From contig NC_041018.1 of assembly GCF_004193775.1 (NCBI RefSeq), forward strand, positions 39,844,608 through 39,908,607: DNA of 64,000 nt, read 5' to 3'. This DNA comes from Glycine soja. Taxonomy: Eukaryota > Streptophyta > Magnoliopsida > Fabales > Fabaceae. Positions 48,543-59,025 of this stretch are shown piece by piece. The position numbers and the translations under genes were made by a program. The notes below the pieces were generated by a model, which was not told the origin of the DNA, made no database searches, and saw only the letters and a list, made by a program, of their open reading frames with translations. The stretch's first letter is position 1. Every line of letters begins with the position of its first letter.

Positions 48543-50895
48543 CTATGACACTGTGTTTTGAGACTTTTCTGAACCATCCAAGACTATTTCAAATAGATCA
48601 GCCTCATCAAAATCTAAGATTTGAGTATTATTCCCATTGGGGATGTTTCCTTTGTTTGCGGATCGATTAAGCCACTGAGAATCAATCCTTCCCATGGAGA
48701 AGAGCTCCTTGCTGTCATCATAACCAAGGGTAGCACCAGGGGAATTCACAAGTGGGGCTATGAAGCATGGATTTGGTGTTCTTTGTGCATTTGCAGGTGC
48801 ATATTTGAATGCACTTTGTCCAAAATTAACCAAAACCTGAATGTCTATATTTGCAGCCAAAGTTGGACAGAGTGGAGTGCCAAATTCCTCTGACTGACAG
48901 TGAATGACATGCACCAACTCTGAGTCCAATGTGAAGAAAACCTTTTTCTGCCTTGGATCAAACCCGCAACCAATTACCCTATCAGTTCCTACCCATTGTG
49001 CCTTCTCAGACTCCATTACAAGTTTCATTCCTGTATCCAAGTTTCACAATTTAGATGTGTCAAAAGGAACATGAATAAATCAGCAAAAATATTGAACTAT
49101 ATATGTAGAAGTGAGTGGTTTTTTTTTTTATATGTAAGAATCGAAGACAGTACTAGGGGGTTTACTATACTCACACCATGCTCAACTAATTGAGCTAGAC
49201 CTCCTTGGTACAAGTGAGTGAATTTATCATAAACACAATAACTAAAAGAATAACCAATAAAAAAACTCAAGATATATTAAAATAATAAAAATAAACAATG
49301 AAAGCCCTGCAGAAGTTATTTGAATATTATCTTTATCTTTTGATTGGTTGTAAAATTGTTATGTGGAAAGATGAACATACAAATTAAAATCAGACAAAAC
49401 TTAAAATGCAGCTCCTTGTATGCTTATGATACTGTTTTTCAATTAGAATTAGGGCTCCACTTTAATCCACATAATAAAGGTTTGTTTTGAATATTAGCAT
49501 AAGTTATCAAGGTAAAACTCAAATTCTAACAGGAGAACAACACTAAAATCACTTAAAAAAAAGCACTTAAATTTTGTCCATTAAAATCATTACTATAACA
49601 CAACTATAACTGGTCTAGTCTGCTCTAAGTACGACATTGTAGTTATATTGTGGAATGTGGACTGTTAAAACATTTCATGTGGGCCTTTGATGTAGATGTT
49701 TTAGGTGAGAATTAGAAATGTGTCTTTAATTGGGTCAAGCTGTTCTGTTTCTAAAACATAAGCACAAAGCCAAAACTTTAAGAGTTATGACTCATTAATT
49801 TTGAATTTGTACTGCACTTATCACTACCCCACCTAATGAATAATGACCCTATCCTCTTGTCTACAAATTTAGGACCTATAGGAAATGTAATGGCCTTGAA
49901 GCCTTTCTTTGCTCAAATGGTAAATAAAAAAGAACATGTCAAGCAATAAAACAAGGGTAGGTAATTCAGTTACCTTCAAGAAAGACAGAACCACTGGAAT
50001 TGAATCCAATGCTCCGAAGGTAGCTACCTGGAACTCTCAAAGGAACACCCCCTCCAGCTGTTAACCCCAATGAGAACATCACAGATCCACCACTCTTTCC
50101 ACCACCCTCTTTCTGTCCAAGTTTCATTTCTTCAACACTGTCCAATTCACCTGTTCCATTTGAACCATCTTCAATGAGGAGTTTTGTCTTCTCACCTTCT
50201 CTCTTCGCGACAACTGATTCATGATCATCATCGACACAAGAACACAAGATGGTGATTTCAAAATAGGCCTCTTGTGGGAAGGCATAGTTCCCCAAAGGAG
50301 GGCCAGGAAGTGGCAGAGCAGTCCTAATGACAGAAGCAACAGTCATATTGGAAAAGTTGTTTGTGTGAAGAACATTTTTAAATTTCAACCCAGGATTGAG
50401 CCTAATCTTCTGCATATATTCAGCTGATCCATTACACACTTCCCAGCTTATCTCAGCCTCAGTTTCCCTTCCATATTCACCAGCAGCACATGCTCCTAAA
50501 AGGGTTGAGGTTGATCTCTTTGAAGGAGATGGCATGTTGCTCTTGTAGTTAGTAAAAGCAAATCTAGACCAACCATTTTCCACAGCATCAACAAGAAGGT
50601 AGGGATGATCATCCCAATTAAACAAATGTCCTCTTCTAGAGACACCATTATGAAACACATAAAAGTTGCCTTTGTTTTTGTTTTTGTGATCAGCAAATTG
50701 GTGATAGATTGTTGGTTGTTGATGAAGTCTTGCAATTCCTGCTTGGAGGCTCTCCATTCTGGCCAAACTATTGGGTTGGACAAAGTTTCTGTGCTCTTTC
50801 TTGTGGTGACACAAACGCCATATAAAAACCATCAAAAGGGTTGAAACACATCCCAAGGATGCTGCCACCACCGCAACATGTATCACTTGACCCAT
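48543..50895 (-). CDS. Membrane-anchored SPRY-domain protein (469 aa)
   Basis: Two exons, 49974-50895 and 48543-49030, joined in phase 1 (GT-AG). The N-terminus MGQVIHVAVVAASLG... forms one hydrophobic helix (residues 4-27) followed by a basic His/Lys-rich stretch, so a signal-anchor is likely. A middle region (70-210) contains conserved-looking blocks such as HLFNWDDHP. A SPRY/B30.2-type fold covers about 270-395: VPGSYLRSIGF, then VIGCGFDPRQKKVFFT (326-341) and LVNFGQSAFKY (374 on), matching the GD-V-GCG-----FFT-NG and NFGQ signatures. The intron falls inside the SPRY domain. SPRY domains bind protein partners. The ligand and process are unknown; it resembles unnamed plant SPRY membrane proteins. 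Confidence 0.88.
49118..49205 (-). repeat. tRNA-derived SINE, minus strand, in or next to the SPRY-gene intron
   Basis: Read on the minus strand it has GGTCTAGCTCAATTAGTTGAGC, then GTCTTCGATTC and an A-run. Target duplication GTAGAAGTGAGTG (49105-49117) / GTACAAGTGAGTG (49206-49218), 12 of 13 identical. It is in the single intron of the SPRY gene, in sense orientation with it. Confidence 0.88.
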
Positions 50896-53800
50896 CTATG
50901 ATCTTTTAAAAGAAAAAAATATGCTTTATCTCCTTTTCAATTTCTTATGCATAGATTATTGTTCTAGCAATGAAGGGTGTGGTTTGGACTTTGGAGGAGT
51001 AATGGTAAAGGAATGAAGGAGAGGAGAAAATGATCAGGGGGCAATGGGGTATGGTGAGCATTGACTAAGACTTGTTCAATCAAAGCATGCAATAAGAGGT
51101 GATATGTCATGTACTTAAGTTATGTTATCAAACAAAAAAGGTGAAGTGTCACATAAGGTTGAGTTTTCCTTGGAGTATGAATTCTTTGTCAGTATCTTTT
51201 AATTTAATTTTATTGGAACCGACAAATACTTCTCATTTGAGAGCAAACGCGTTTGTTGATTTAGTATTTTGTTTTGTTTAGTTTTCAAAGGAGAGTGAGA
51301 GAGAGAGAAAAAAAAAACTAACATGGGCTGCATTGCATGAGTTGTTGTGCTTTCCATTTCATGCACTTCCTTCACTAGTGGTGGCCAAATTGTCATCAGT
51401 AGAAATGATTTTCCACTAATCATATTATAAACAAAATTAATACTATATGTGATGCTTTGTAGATAATCTTGCTATTGGCATTACGTTTCATTACAATCTT
51501 TCTCTATCTGATTCAGTGCAAAGTTCCAAATGCAAAATGGGTGCTTTTACGGAACTCTGATTTTGGGTTCTCTCATTATCTACACCCTCTATAAAAGTAT
51601 AAAAAAAAACAATTAAGGTGTGAAAGTTCACAATTGGCAATGGCACTTTGGAATAATAACACTATGACAGACATAAACTGATAAAAGGAAGAATAAATAA
51701 ATAAATAAACTAAAGTTTTGTATTTGGAAAGTAGTTGTACCATTTTTTTGAAATAAATAATTTTTTTTGAGTTTAATAAGTATTAGTACTGTTTACTCAT
51801 TTTTATTTTTAATAAATGTTGATCAATATTCTAGAAACACTAGCTAAAGAATTAATAAACGATTTTTTTTTATTGAAATTTATGTTAGAGGTACAATAAA
51901 AATCATAATGAGAATACTGAATATGTACATGATTAAATGTTAATAGTAATTTTGTTTTTAAACAAAAAAGAAAAAAAATCATTCCATTTTTGTAGCAATT
52001 GCCTTAAAAAAGTTATTGAAATATACCCTCAATTTACGAGTGGATTTCCAACATTCCATTCATTGTTGGGAAAGAATTCCAAGTGTGCGAGTCTCTCTGC
52101 CATTAAGTGCACCGTCCTAAACATCATAAGTCAGTGTTCTATGTTTCCAGATGGAGGTTGGAGAAAAACATTTCCACATGTAAACTTTGTCTTATTCCAT
52201 GAATAATGACTCTCATAGTCTCATTCCAGATGGCAAAGTCATTGTTGAGTGAGACACTTCAATATGGCCATAGTGGAGCCAAACTAAGTGCAGGAAAAAA
52301 AAACAAATTACAAAAACAAGCAAAGGAAAAATACTTCATGCTAACATTATTGGATGCATATTGTTGGGGTACTGAAGTTGCAGATACAGCATCAAATTCA
52401 ATGTATCATGCATGCAGTTAAAATAGAATTGAACAAAAGTTGACACCGACACACATTATTTGACGCAAATTACCTATCATAAATAAACATATATACAGAG
52501 AAAATTATGTTAGATGGGAAATTTATATGTAATAAAATGCGAAAAACTGTGCACGGTACGCGGTACAGTGACGAGTAAATGCATATAGACCAACGTGTTG
52601 TAAATCTGAAAATATAATTTTAGACCTAATTTTATCTTCTTGTGCAGAAATCAAGACCAACAAATTTTTTTTTTGGTAGACATGTAAACCAACGTTTACT
52701 AATTAATCTTCAGAAGTTGAAGTAACGTTACTGATCTAAAGCAGTTTAATATTTTTCTAATATAGTTCATATTGATTTTATTCAAAACAGATGGCACAAA
52801 GCAGCTATCAACCAAAATAATTAATAATCATTCTCTGACCAATTAATCTGATTATGAGACATAATTGAATTGGTTTTTCAAATTGATGCAGCTGAGAAAA
52901 GTGAACATCTTTGCTTAAATTATAGCTAATGGCTTTATAATATATATTTCGTAAGATGGTAATGTATCGTGTTGGATTGGCCAATGAGAATTTCTTTCAC
53001 GCTTTTAATTAATTCAATGATAAGTTAAAGATATGTACTTTTTCTTATAAGTTGAACTGCATGTGATATTTGGTTGATCACTGTAAATTGCATTGTAAGG
53101 TATCCTTTCTTTGCAATATAATAATAAAGTACGAAGAAGGAGATGTTATATTATTCTAAACTCAGAGTTCATCACAAACTTTTATAATATTTATAAATAA
53201 CTTACCGCAAACTTCAATATTAATTTATATTTATAAGTTACCTCCGAATAAAATATTACCATTAAAAATTAAATATCTGGGTTGCTCCATCAACCCATAA
53301 GCAGACCTAATGAATTTGTCAGACTTGTCATTATATACTGAAGAAACTACTCAAATCCATGAGCTCCACTCAAAAAAATCTATTTAGTAACATTATATTT
53401 GAATTTAACTCTAGTATAAATTTTGTTTAACATGAAATAAATTTTTAGTATAGATATTAAATGCTGTAAATTTACATTAAAATTATGTATTATACTAATA
53501 AAACTTAAACACATTTTTGTCCCGCTAATTTAATATTTTTTTATTATTTTCGTCCCACCAAAAAAAAATATCTAGTTCTTATAAAATGTATTTGTTTTAT
53601 TTGTTGTTCTTAAAAGGCTTTAGACAACACTTTGAACAGTAAAAAAAATACTTTTGAACAATAAAAAAATGTTATATAACATATTTTAAGGACGAAAAGT
53701 AAAATAAACACGTTTTGTAATGATTAAAATGAAAAAAATATAAAATTACATGAAAAAAAATATTTAAGCCTACTAATAAATAATTTTATTAACATAAGAA

Positions 53801-55184
53801 ATCAATATTTTTTTTTGCTGGATTAAGAAATCGATATATTACATCAATACAATACACTATTAATATAGTATACTTTTTTTATTAATATAAGTTCACAATA
53901 TTTATATTAACAATTTAATTTTCATTAAAAAAAACTATATTGATAAAATCTAACCAAACGGAAAATCATTAATTAATAAGTGATTTTTTTAAAATATTTA
54001 ACCCAATATATGCTAAAAAAAAAAAAAGAGGGATGCAATTTGATCAAGTATTATGTACGAGCCACTGCACTTATTGGTGCCTTTTCTTTTTGCCCAACTA
54101 AATTCTCATTTGGTAGATGAGAAATTCTCAAGATATAATTTAGTGCTAAAGTGAGAATCCCTCTTATACATAGGCCATAGCATGCATTTCAATTTCGAAT
54201 TAATGTATTTCGACTTTTAAATTATTTGGCTTCATTGTATAAGGGTGAAATTAGAATTTTCTTCTCATTAAGCAAAAAAAATATTAATATTAATAGACGA
54301 TATGATGAGAAATTTCACTACACGTTAGGATAATAAGAAATAGACTGAATTGTAATTTTGATCGTGCTTTAATTTTTTTATAAATCATCAGTATCTTTTA
54401 TGAAAGACAATTTTAGTTGAGTAAGATAGAATCACTTTAAGCTATAATTATCTCCAAATATTTAACAGAATTATATATTCAAGATTCAAATTTGACTTTT
54501 AGTTAAGCTAAAATAAACCTACACAAAATGATTCACATGTCACAATTTTGATCTTTCTATTTTTTATTACAATTTTAGTTCTCTTTTTTTAAAATTTTTG
54601 TAATTTGGCCTAATGCTTTATTTTACATATGTTTTATTTTTTTTTTATTTTGATCAAATTGAATCCTAGACTTAATATATTTATTAATTCAGCAAAAACA
54701 ATTTAATATATTTATTAATAATACCATTAAATTATTAAATATAATTTAATTAATTAAGAGATTGTGTCTCGGTTGTTGTCATTGACTCATTGTCGTTGTT
54801 GTTGGAGTATTAGGGATACTAATAAATTCAATAGTTGCTAGGTGAAACATAGATTAAATATAAGAAAATTTGTAAATCAGAAAGCAGAGGTTATAGTCTT
54901 ATAAATTGTCACTCAAAATAACGGTTATTGTATCGTGCACTCTCACTCTTCCATTCAACACTTCACACACTACATTCTAGAATATAAATTTGTATTCTAG
55001 AAAGAGCTTTTTTAATACAATAGGAGGTACAGGATGCAATAGTGTAACAGTGAGAGTGCAAGAAATGAACGCCTCAAATAACATGTGCCCTCCAACACTT
55101 AAAAAAAACTTGTACAAAAAAAGAGAGTCAAATATCATGTACTGGGCTGCATAAGGACAAGCCTGGTAAGCTCCCACAAAAAAA
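50896..55184. other. Intergenic DNA upstream of the SPRY gene
   Basis: The SPRY promoter lies in about 50896-51100. The rest is AT-rich with no supported gene. Short frames at 51937-52421 contain no recognisable domain. Homopolymer A/T tracts are abundant at 53500-54000. Confidence 0.5.
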
Positions 55185-55831
55185 GATAATTATTTAACGC
55201 ACCTCTAAATTTTCTAATATACCCTTTTTCTTCAAGTGAAGTGTGTGAACATGAGTGTGAGGAGAGACTAGAAAGCTAGGGGAGTGAAGTGTGCATCATT
55301 GCGACGTTGAGTTTTGGTCAAGAAAATAAGTAAGTGTGGTGCTGAATTTTGGTACCTCCAATCGCATTATAGATTGTTCAATCCGTAACACAAATGTATT
55401 ATGGATTCCTCAATCTGTAATGTATTTTTTTTGCATTACGGATTGCTCAACCTGTAATACAAAAAAAACATAACGAATTATTCAATCCGCAGTACAAATG
55501 CATTACGAATTGAACAATCCATAATGCATATGGTGGGCGCGCCAATAATGGTGGGTTTCGTGTGCAATTGCACGAAGGTGATGGAATGAAATCATGTTTG
55601 GACGCGTGGATCTGGTGATGATGGTGTTGTGTTTGGTGCAAGAGTAATGGTGGCTAAGTGAAGGAACACGGAGGAGGAGGTGGTGGATCTGGTGATGATG
55701 GTGTTGTGTTTAGTGCAAGAGTAATGGTGGCTAAGTGAAGGAACACGGAGGAGGAGGTGGTGGGAGAGAGAGAGGGAGAAAAGGGGTATAAGGACATATT
55801 AGAATATTTGGAGGTGCATTAAGTAATTGTC
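55185..55831. mobile_element. Non-autonomous Mutator-like element upstream of the NYN gene
   Basis: Long terminal inverted repeats: left GATAATTATTTAACGCACCTC continues with TCTAATATACC; the right end, read in reverse, gives GACAATTACTTAATGCACCTC continuing with TCTAATATGTCC. Both flanks are A-runs, so the target duplication is consistent with 9 bp but uninformative. The left half carries AATCCGTA/TACGGATT-type palindromic repeats like those in the 32.8-36.9 kb element. The right half has a 77-bp tandem duplication. No transposase. The element ends 72 bp before the ATG of the NYN gene. Confidence 0.8.
55609..55762 (+). repeat. 77-bp tandem duplication (two copies)
   Basis: Two head-to-tail copies (55609-55685 and 55686-55762) starting GATCTGGTGATGATGG. 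By eye they differ at one position (TTTGGTG versus TTTAGTG), so the duplication is much younger than the surrounding element. Confidence 0.93.
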
Positions 55832-55903
55832 AAAAAAAAAAAATCCACTCCTGAAGTGTGAAGAGGAAGAGATTCCTTGGCTTTTCCCCTTATCTTTGTA
55901 TCC

Positions 55904-57064
55904 ATGAGTGGTGCGAATGAGAAAAACATGAAGAATTCTCTGTTTCTCCTCCACAATGCAAACACAATCCACTTCAATCTTCATTCCCAGATTACCCTTC
56001 CTTCCATTCCCCTCACAACAATTACAACTACCAAACCCTTCCCTCACAACCGTCACTTCCCACGCATCCAATGCTGCAGCAACAACAACAACAACAACAG
56101 CATCGAAATCGACATGGTGAAGAACAGCCAAGGAATCTACGCCCCCAAAGCCTCCAAGGTGGTCGTCCTCTGGGACCTCGACAACAAACCCCCCCGCGGC
56201 CCACCCTACGACGTCGCCATCTCCCTCAAAACCCTCGCCGCCCGCTTCGGCGACCTTGTCGACTTCTCCGCCTACGCCAACCGCCACGCCTTCGTCCACC
56301 TCCCCCAGTGGGTCCTCCAGCAACGCCGCGACCGCAAAAACCTCGACATCCTCGAACGAAAGGGAATCATCACCCCACCGGAGCCCTACACGTGCGGCGT
56401 GTGCGGGCGCAAGTGCAAGACCCACCTCGACCTAAAAAAACACTTCAAGCAGCTCCACCAGCGTGAGCGCCAGAAGAAGCTCAACCGTCTCAAGTCCTTG
56501 AAAGGAAAAAAACGGCACCGTTTCAAAGAACGTTTTTTGCGCGGGAACCATAAGTATGACGATGCGGCGAGGACGCTTGTAGTGCCCAAGGTCGGGTACG
56601 GGCTGGCGGCGGAGCTGAGGCGAGCGGGGGTGTTTGTGAAGACTGTGCAGGATAAGCCTCAGGCGGCGGATTGGGCCTTGAAGAGGCAAATGGTGCACTC
56701 GATGAGTAGAGGGATTGATTGGCTGTTTTTGGTTTCAGATGATTCGGATTTTTCGGAGATGTTGAGGAGGGCCAGGGAGGCGGATTTGGGGACCGTGGTG
56801 GTCGGGGATTGGGATAGGGCGCTCGGGCGCCACGCTGATTTGTGGGTGCCGTGGAGTGGGGTGGAGAATGGGGAGGTTGGTGATTTGGTGCCCAAGAGAA
56901 GAAGGGAGAATAGTAGGAGAAGAGAACAGGGAGAAGAACATGGTTTTGGTTTGGAAGATGATGATGATGGTGAGGATGAGGAATTGGGGCAAGAGTATAT
57001 GTTGTTGTATGATGATGATGATGATGATGAAGGAGAAGAGGAAGATGGCTTATATATTTTTTGA
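55904..57064 (+). CDS. NYN-domain nuclease with C2H2 zinc finger, probably organellar (386 aa)
   Basis: A single intronless frame, clearly richer in GC than its surroundings. The ATG at 55904 (MSGANEKN) is the first in frame; the ATG at 55928 (MKNSLFLLHN) is an alternative. Residues 1-65 are rich in Ser/Thr/Asn/Arg with almost no acids, like a chloroplast or mitochondrial transit peptide. The NYN fold starts with VVVLWDLDNKPP (Asp91, Asp93), continues in DFSAYANRH, and resumes with ADWALKRQM and FLVSDDSDF (Asp280-282) and VVVGDWDRALGRHADLWVPW; these acidic residues are the expected metal ligands. Inserted in the middle is a C2H2 finger (Cys164, Cys167, His180, His185) and a basic patch. The tail is highly acidic (D/E runs). 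It matches plant 'putative endonuclease with C2H2 finger' proteins. RNA as substrate is inferred. Confidence 0.92.
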   Translation: MSGANEKNMKNSLFLLHNANTIHFNLHSQITLPSIPLTTITTTKPFPHNRHFPRIQCCSNNNNNNSIEIDMVKNSQGIYAPKASKVVVLWDLDNKPPRGPPYDVAISLKTLAARFGDLVDFSAYANRHAFVHLPQWVLQQRRDRKNLDILERKGIITPPEPYTCGVCGRKCKTHLDLKKHFKQLHQRERQKKLNRLKSLKGKKRHRFKERFLRGNHKYDDAARTLVVPKVGYGLAAELRRAGVFVKTVQDKPQAADWALKRQMVHSMSRGIDWLFLVSDDSDFSEMLRRAREADLGTVVVGDWDRALGRHADLWVPWSGVENGEVGDLVPKRRRENSRRREQGEEHGFGLEDDDDGEDEELGQEYMLLYDDDDDDEGEEEDGLYIF

Positions 57065-59025
57065 TTCTTTTTTGGATGAAGATTAGACCAAGGTTTTTAA
57101 AAAACGGTTAGTGGTCGCGATTTCAGCTGTAATGTCAGGGTATGGACTGCATTTGTCTGTAATTTCTCACAATATCAAGAAATGCAGCAAAACTGCCCAT
57201 AGGAGCCAGAATTTTAAAAGCTTGGCGAAGACTGTTTTCATTTTGGAATCAATTGTTATACTACCCAATAGAGATTGAATTGAGGATATGATGTATTATT
57301 AAATGTTATATGTATTATCATCTTGAAATGGATTGGAATATAGAGGGTTGCATTCATTGCTCCCATGGTGGAATGAAGTCTGCTTTTTAAGTTGCTGCTT
57401 GCAATTCATGTTTCTTTAACTCCCTGTTAAAGCAATGTTCAGCTTAAGGTTTTTGGCGTGCAATGGTGTGTTTCTGCTCTCAAGTGTGAGCCATTTCATT
57501 TTTCCCTCCTTGGCTCTATAAGATAATGGGAAGACTGATTACATTGCTGTAACGATCAGATGCAAGAGATATAGATAGCCAGGATACAATAGGCCCTTGC
57601 ATATAGGTTATGGATAACATAAGATGACAACCGTAATTATTAGTACCAAAAATAGATTATTGTTTGGCTTGATCAACGGCAATTGAAGTTTCCTGTGTCC
57701 TGTGTTACATGCTTGACTTGAGTTTAATATGATTATATTTTGTTGTTTTACATCACAGCTAGTGTCTGCTTAATTTTGTGTGGGGAGCAAATTGACACCA
57801 GTAAATTTTCTTTTAACTTGCACGCTTCATTTCACCTTGTTCTAATTTCTATCAAATATCTTTCAAAATATAACCTAAACATCTCCTGAAATCATGTGAA
57901 GGGAATTATATCTTTCATGGAAGCAAATATGATAATAATTATAATACGACTTATTGTGTTTTTGGTAACACAGTCATGACATGATAAACCATGTCTAAGT
58001 GCCGAAAAATGCAAAAGCAATATTTATTAGCTTTAAAAGGAATATGGAAAATCATGCCAACTTACAACCAAATATGCTATTAGTTTCTTCCGTACAAATC
58101 AATATCTCACACTACGGTTAACTAGTTTAAAGGGGTGTGTATATATGGCCTTTAAATAAACAAACAAACAAAAAATATTAAAAGATAATTTTGAAAGAAG
58201 AGTACAAATTATTGACAAATTAACTAAAGAATATGAATTGACTAAAAGGATCTTATATAAAGGATAAGGAGTACTTCATAAAAATCCTAAGGGACAACAA
58301 ATGTCCCAAAATTGTATAAAACAACATTTTTCAGTGCTTCGTCATACATGATGCACATCAAATCAAATGTATAAAGTGAAGGGGCCAAAAATTTTGTATG
58401 AATCCTGTCTATACATCCATGTCTGGAACTCAATGGCCCAAATAATCATCAATAACACCAAATCTATTTTCAGGAAAAGTATGCTAGCACAAGCTGCACA
58501 ACAATGTTGTTCTATTTTTGTTACAAATGAGGTATACAGATTACATAGGCAGACTGAAGTATAGGTAAAGCTAAATTGGACTCAGTTTCGATCCTGTGAT
58601 CAATCAGCTCCTAAAATAACTTAATACCACTTGACTCAAGGCTCTTGAGCAGAATACACGGAACAATACGATACTCCCCCAAGCCATCTGATGCATGCTG
58701 CTTAGACTTGCCTTTTAAGCATTATTTCTGAATACTGGCAGCATATATCAGCTATTAAACAAAATTGAAAGATATTCCAACAGGAAGGAGAAACTTTCTG
58801 CTTTTCTGGGCAGCCTGGAGCTAAAGGAAAAAACAATTGAGATACAAAAAATATAGATTTCTCAAAAATGAGGGAAATAATAGCAGCATTGTATCTTATG
58901 CCTTGCATTCATCATAGCTGCTATGAACTGCAACTCAGGATGAGAAAAAACTGGGATGACTACTGAAAACAAACCAAGATGAAAATACAGCTCCCTCATG
59001 TGCAATCAGACTTGGAGGAGTATGT
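57065..59025. other. Convergent intergenic region between the NYN and PRORP genes
   Basis: This 1.96-kb space holds the two opposing 3' UTRs. No supported gene or repeat. Poly(A) sites were not fixed. Confidence 0.55.

Noticed and set aside
51937..52421. Two adjacent plus-strand frames of 89 and 71 residues
   Set aside because: No domain, no plausible splice junction between them and AT-rich context; treated as chance frames.
55799..56425. 208-residue open frame on the minus strand over the NYN gene
   Set aside because: A shadow of the GC-rich coding strand; low-complexity Val/Ala/Asp content and no domain. The plus-strand frame has the NYN and C2H2 motifs.
56071..56466. 131-residue plus-strand frame with Gln and Arg/Pro runs
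   Set aside because: An overlapping alternative frame produced by GC-rich codons of the NYN gene; no recognisable domain.
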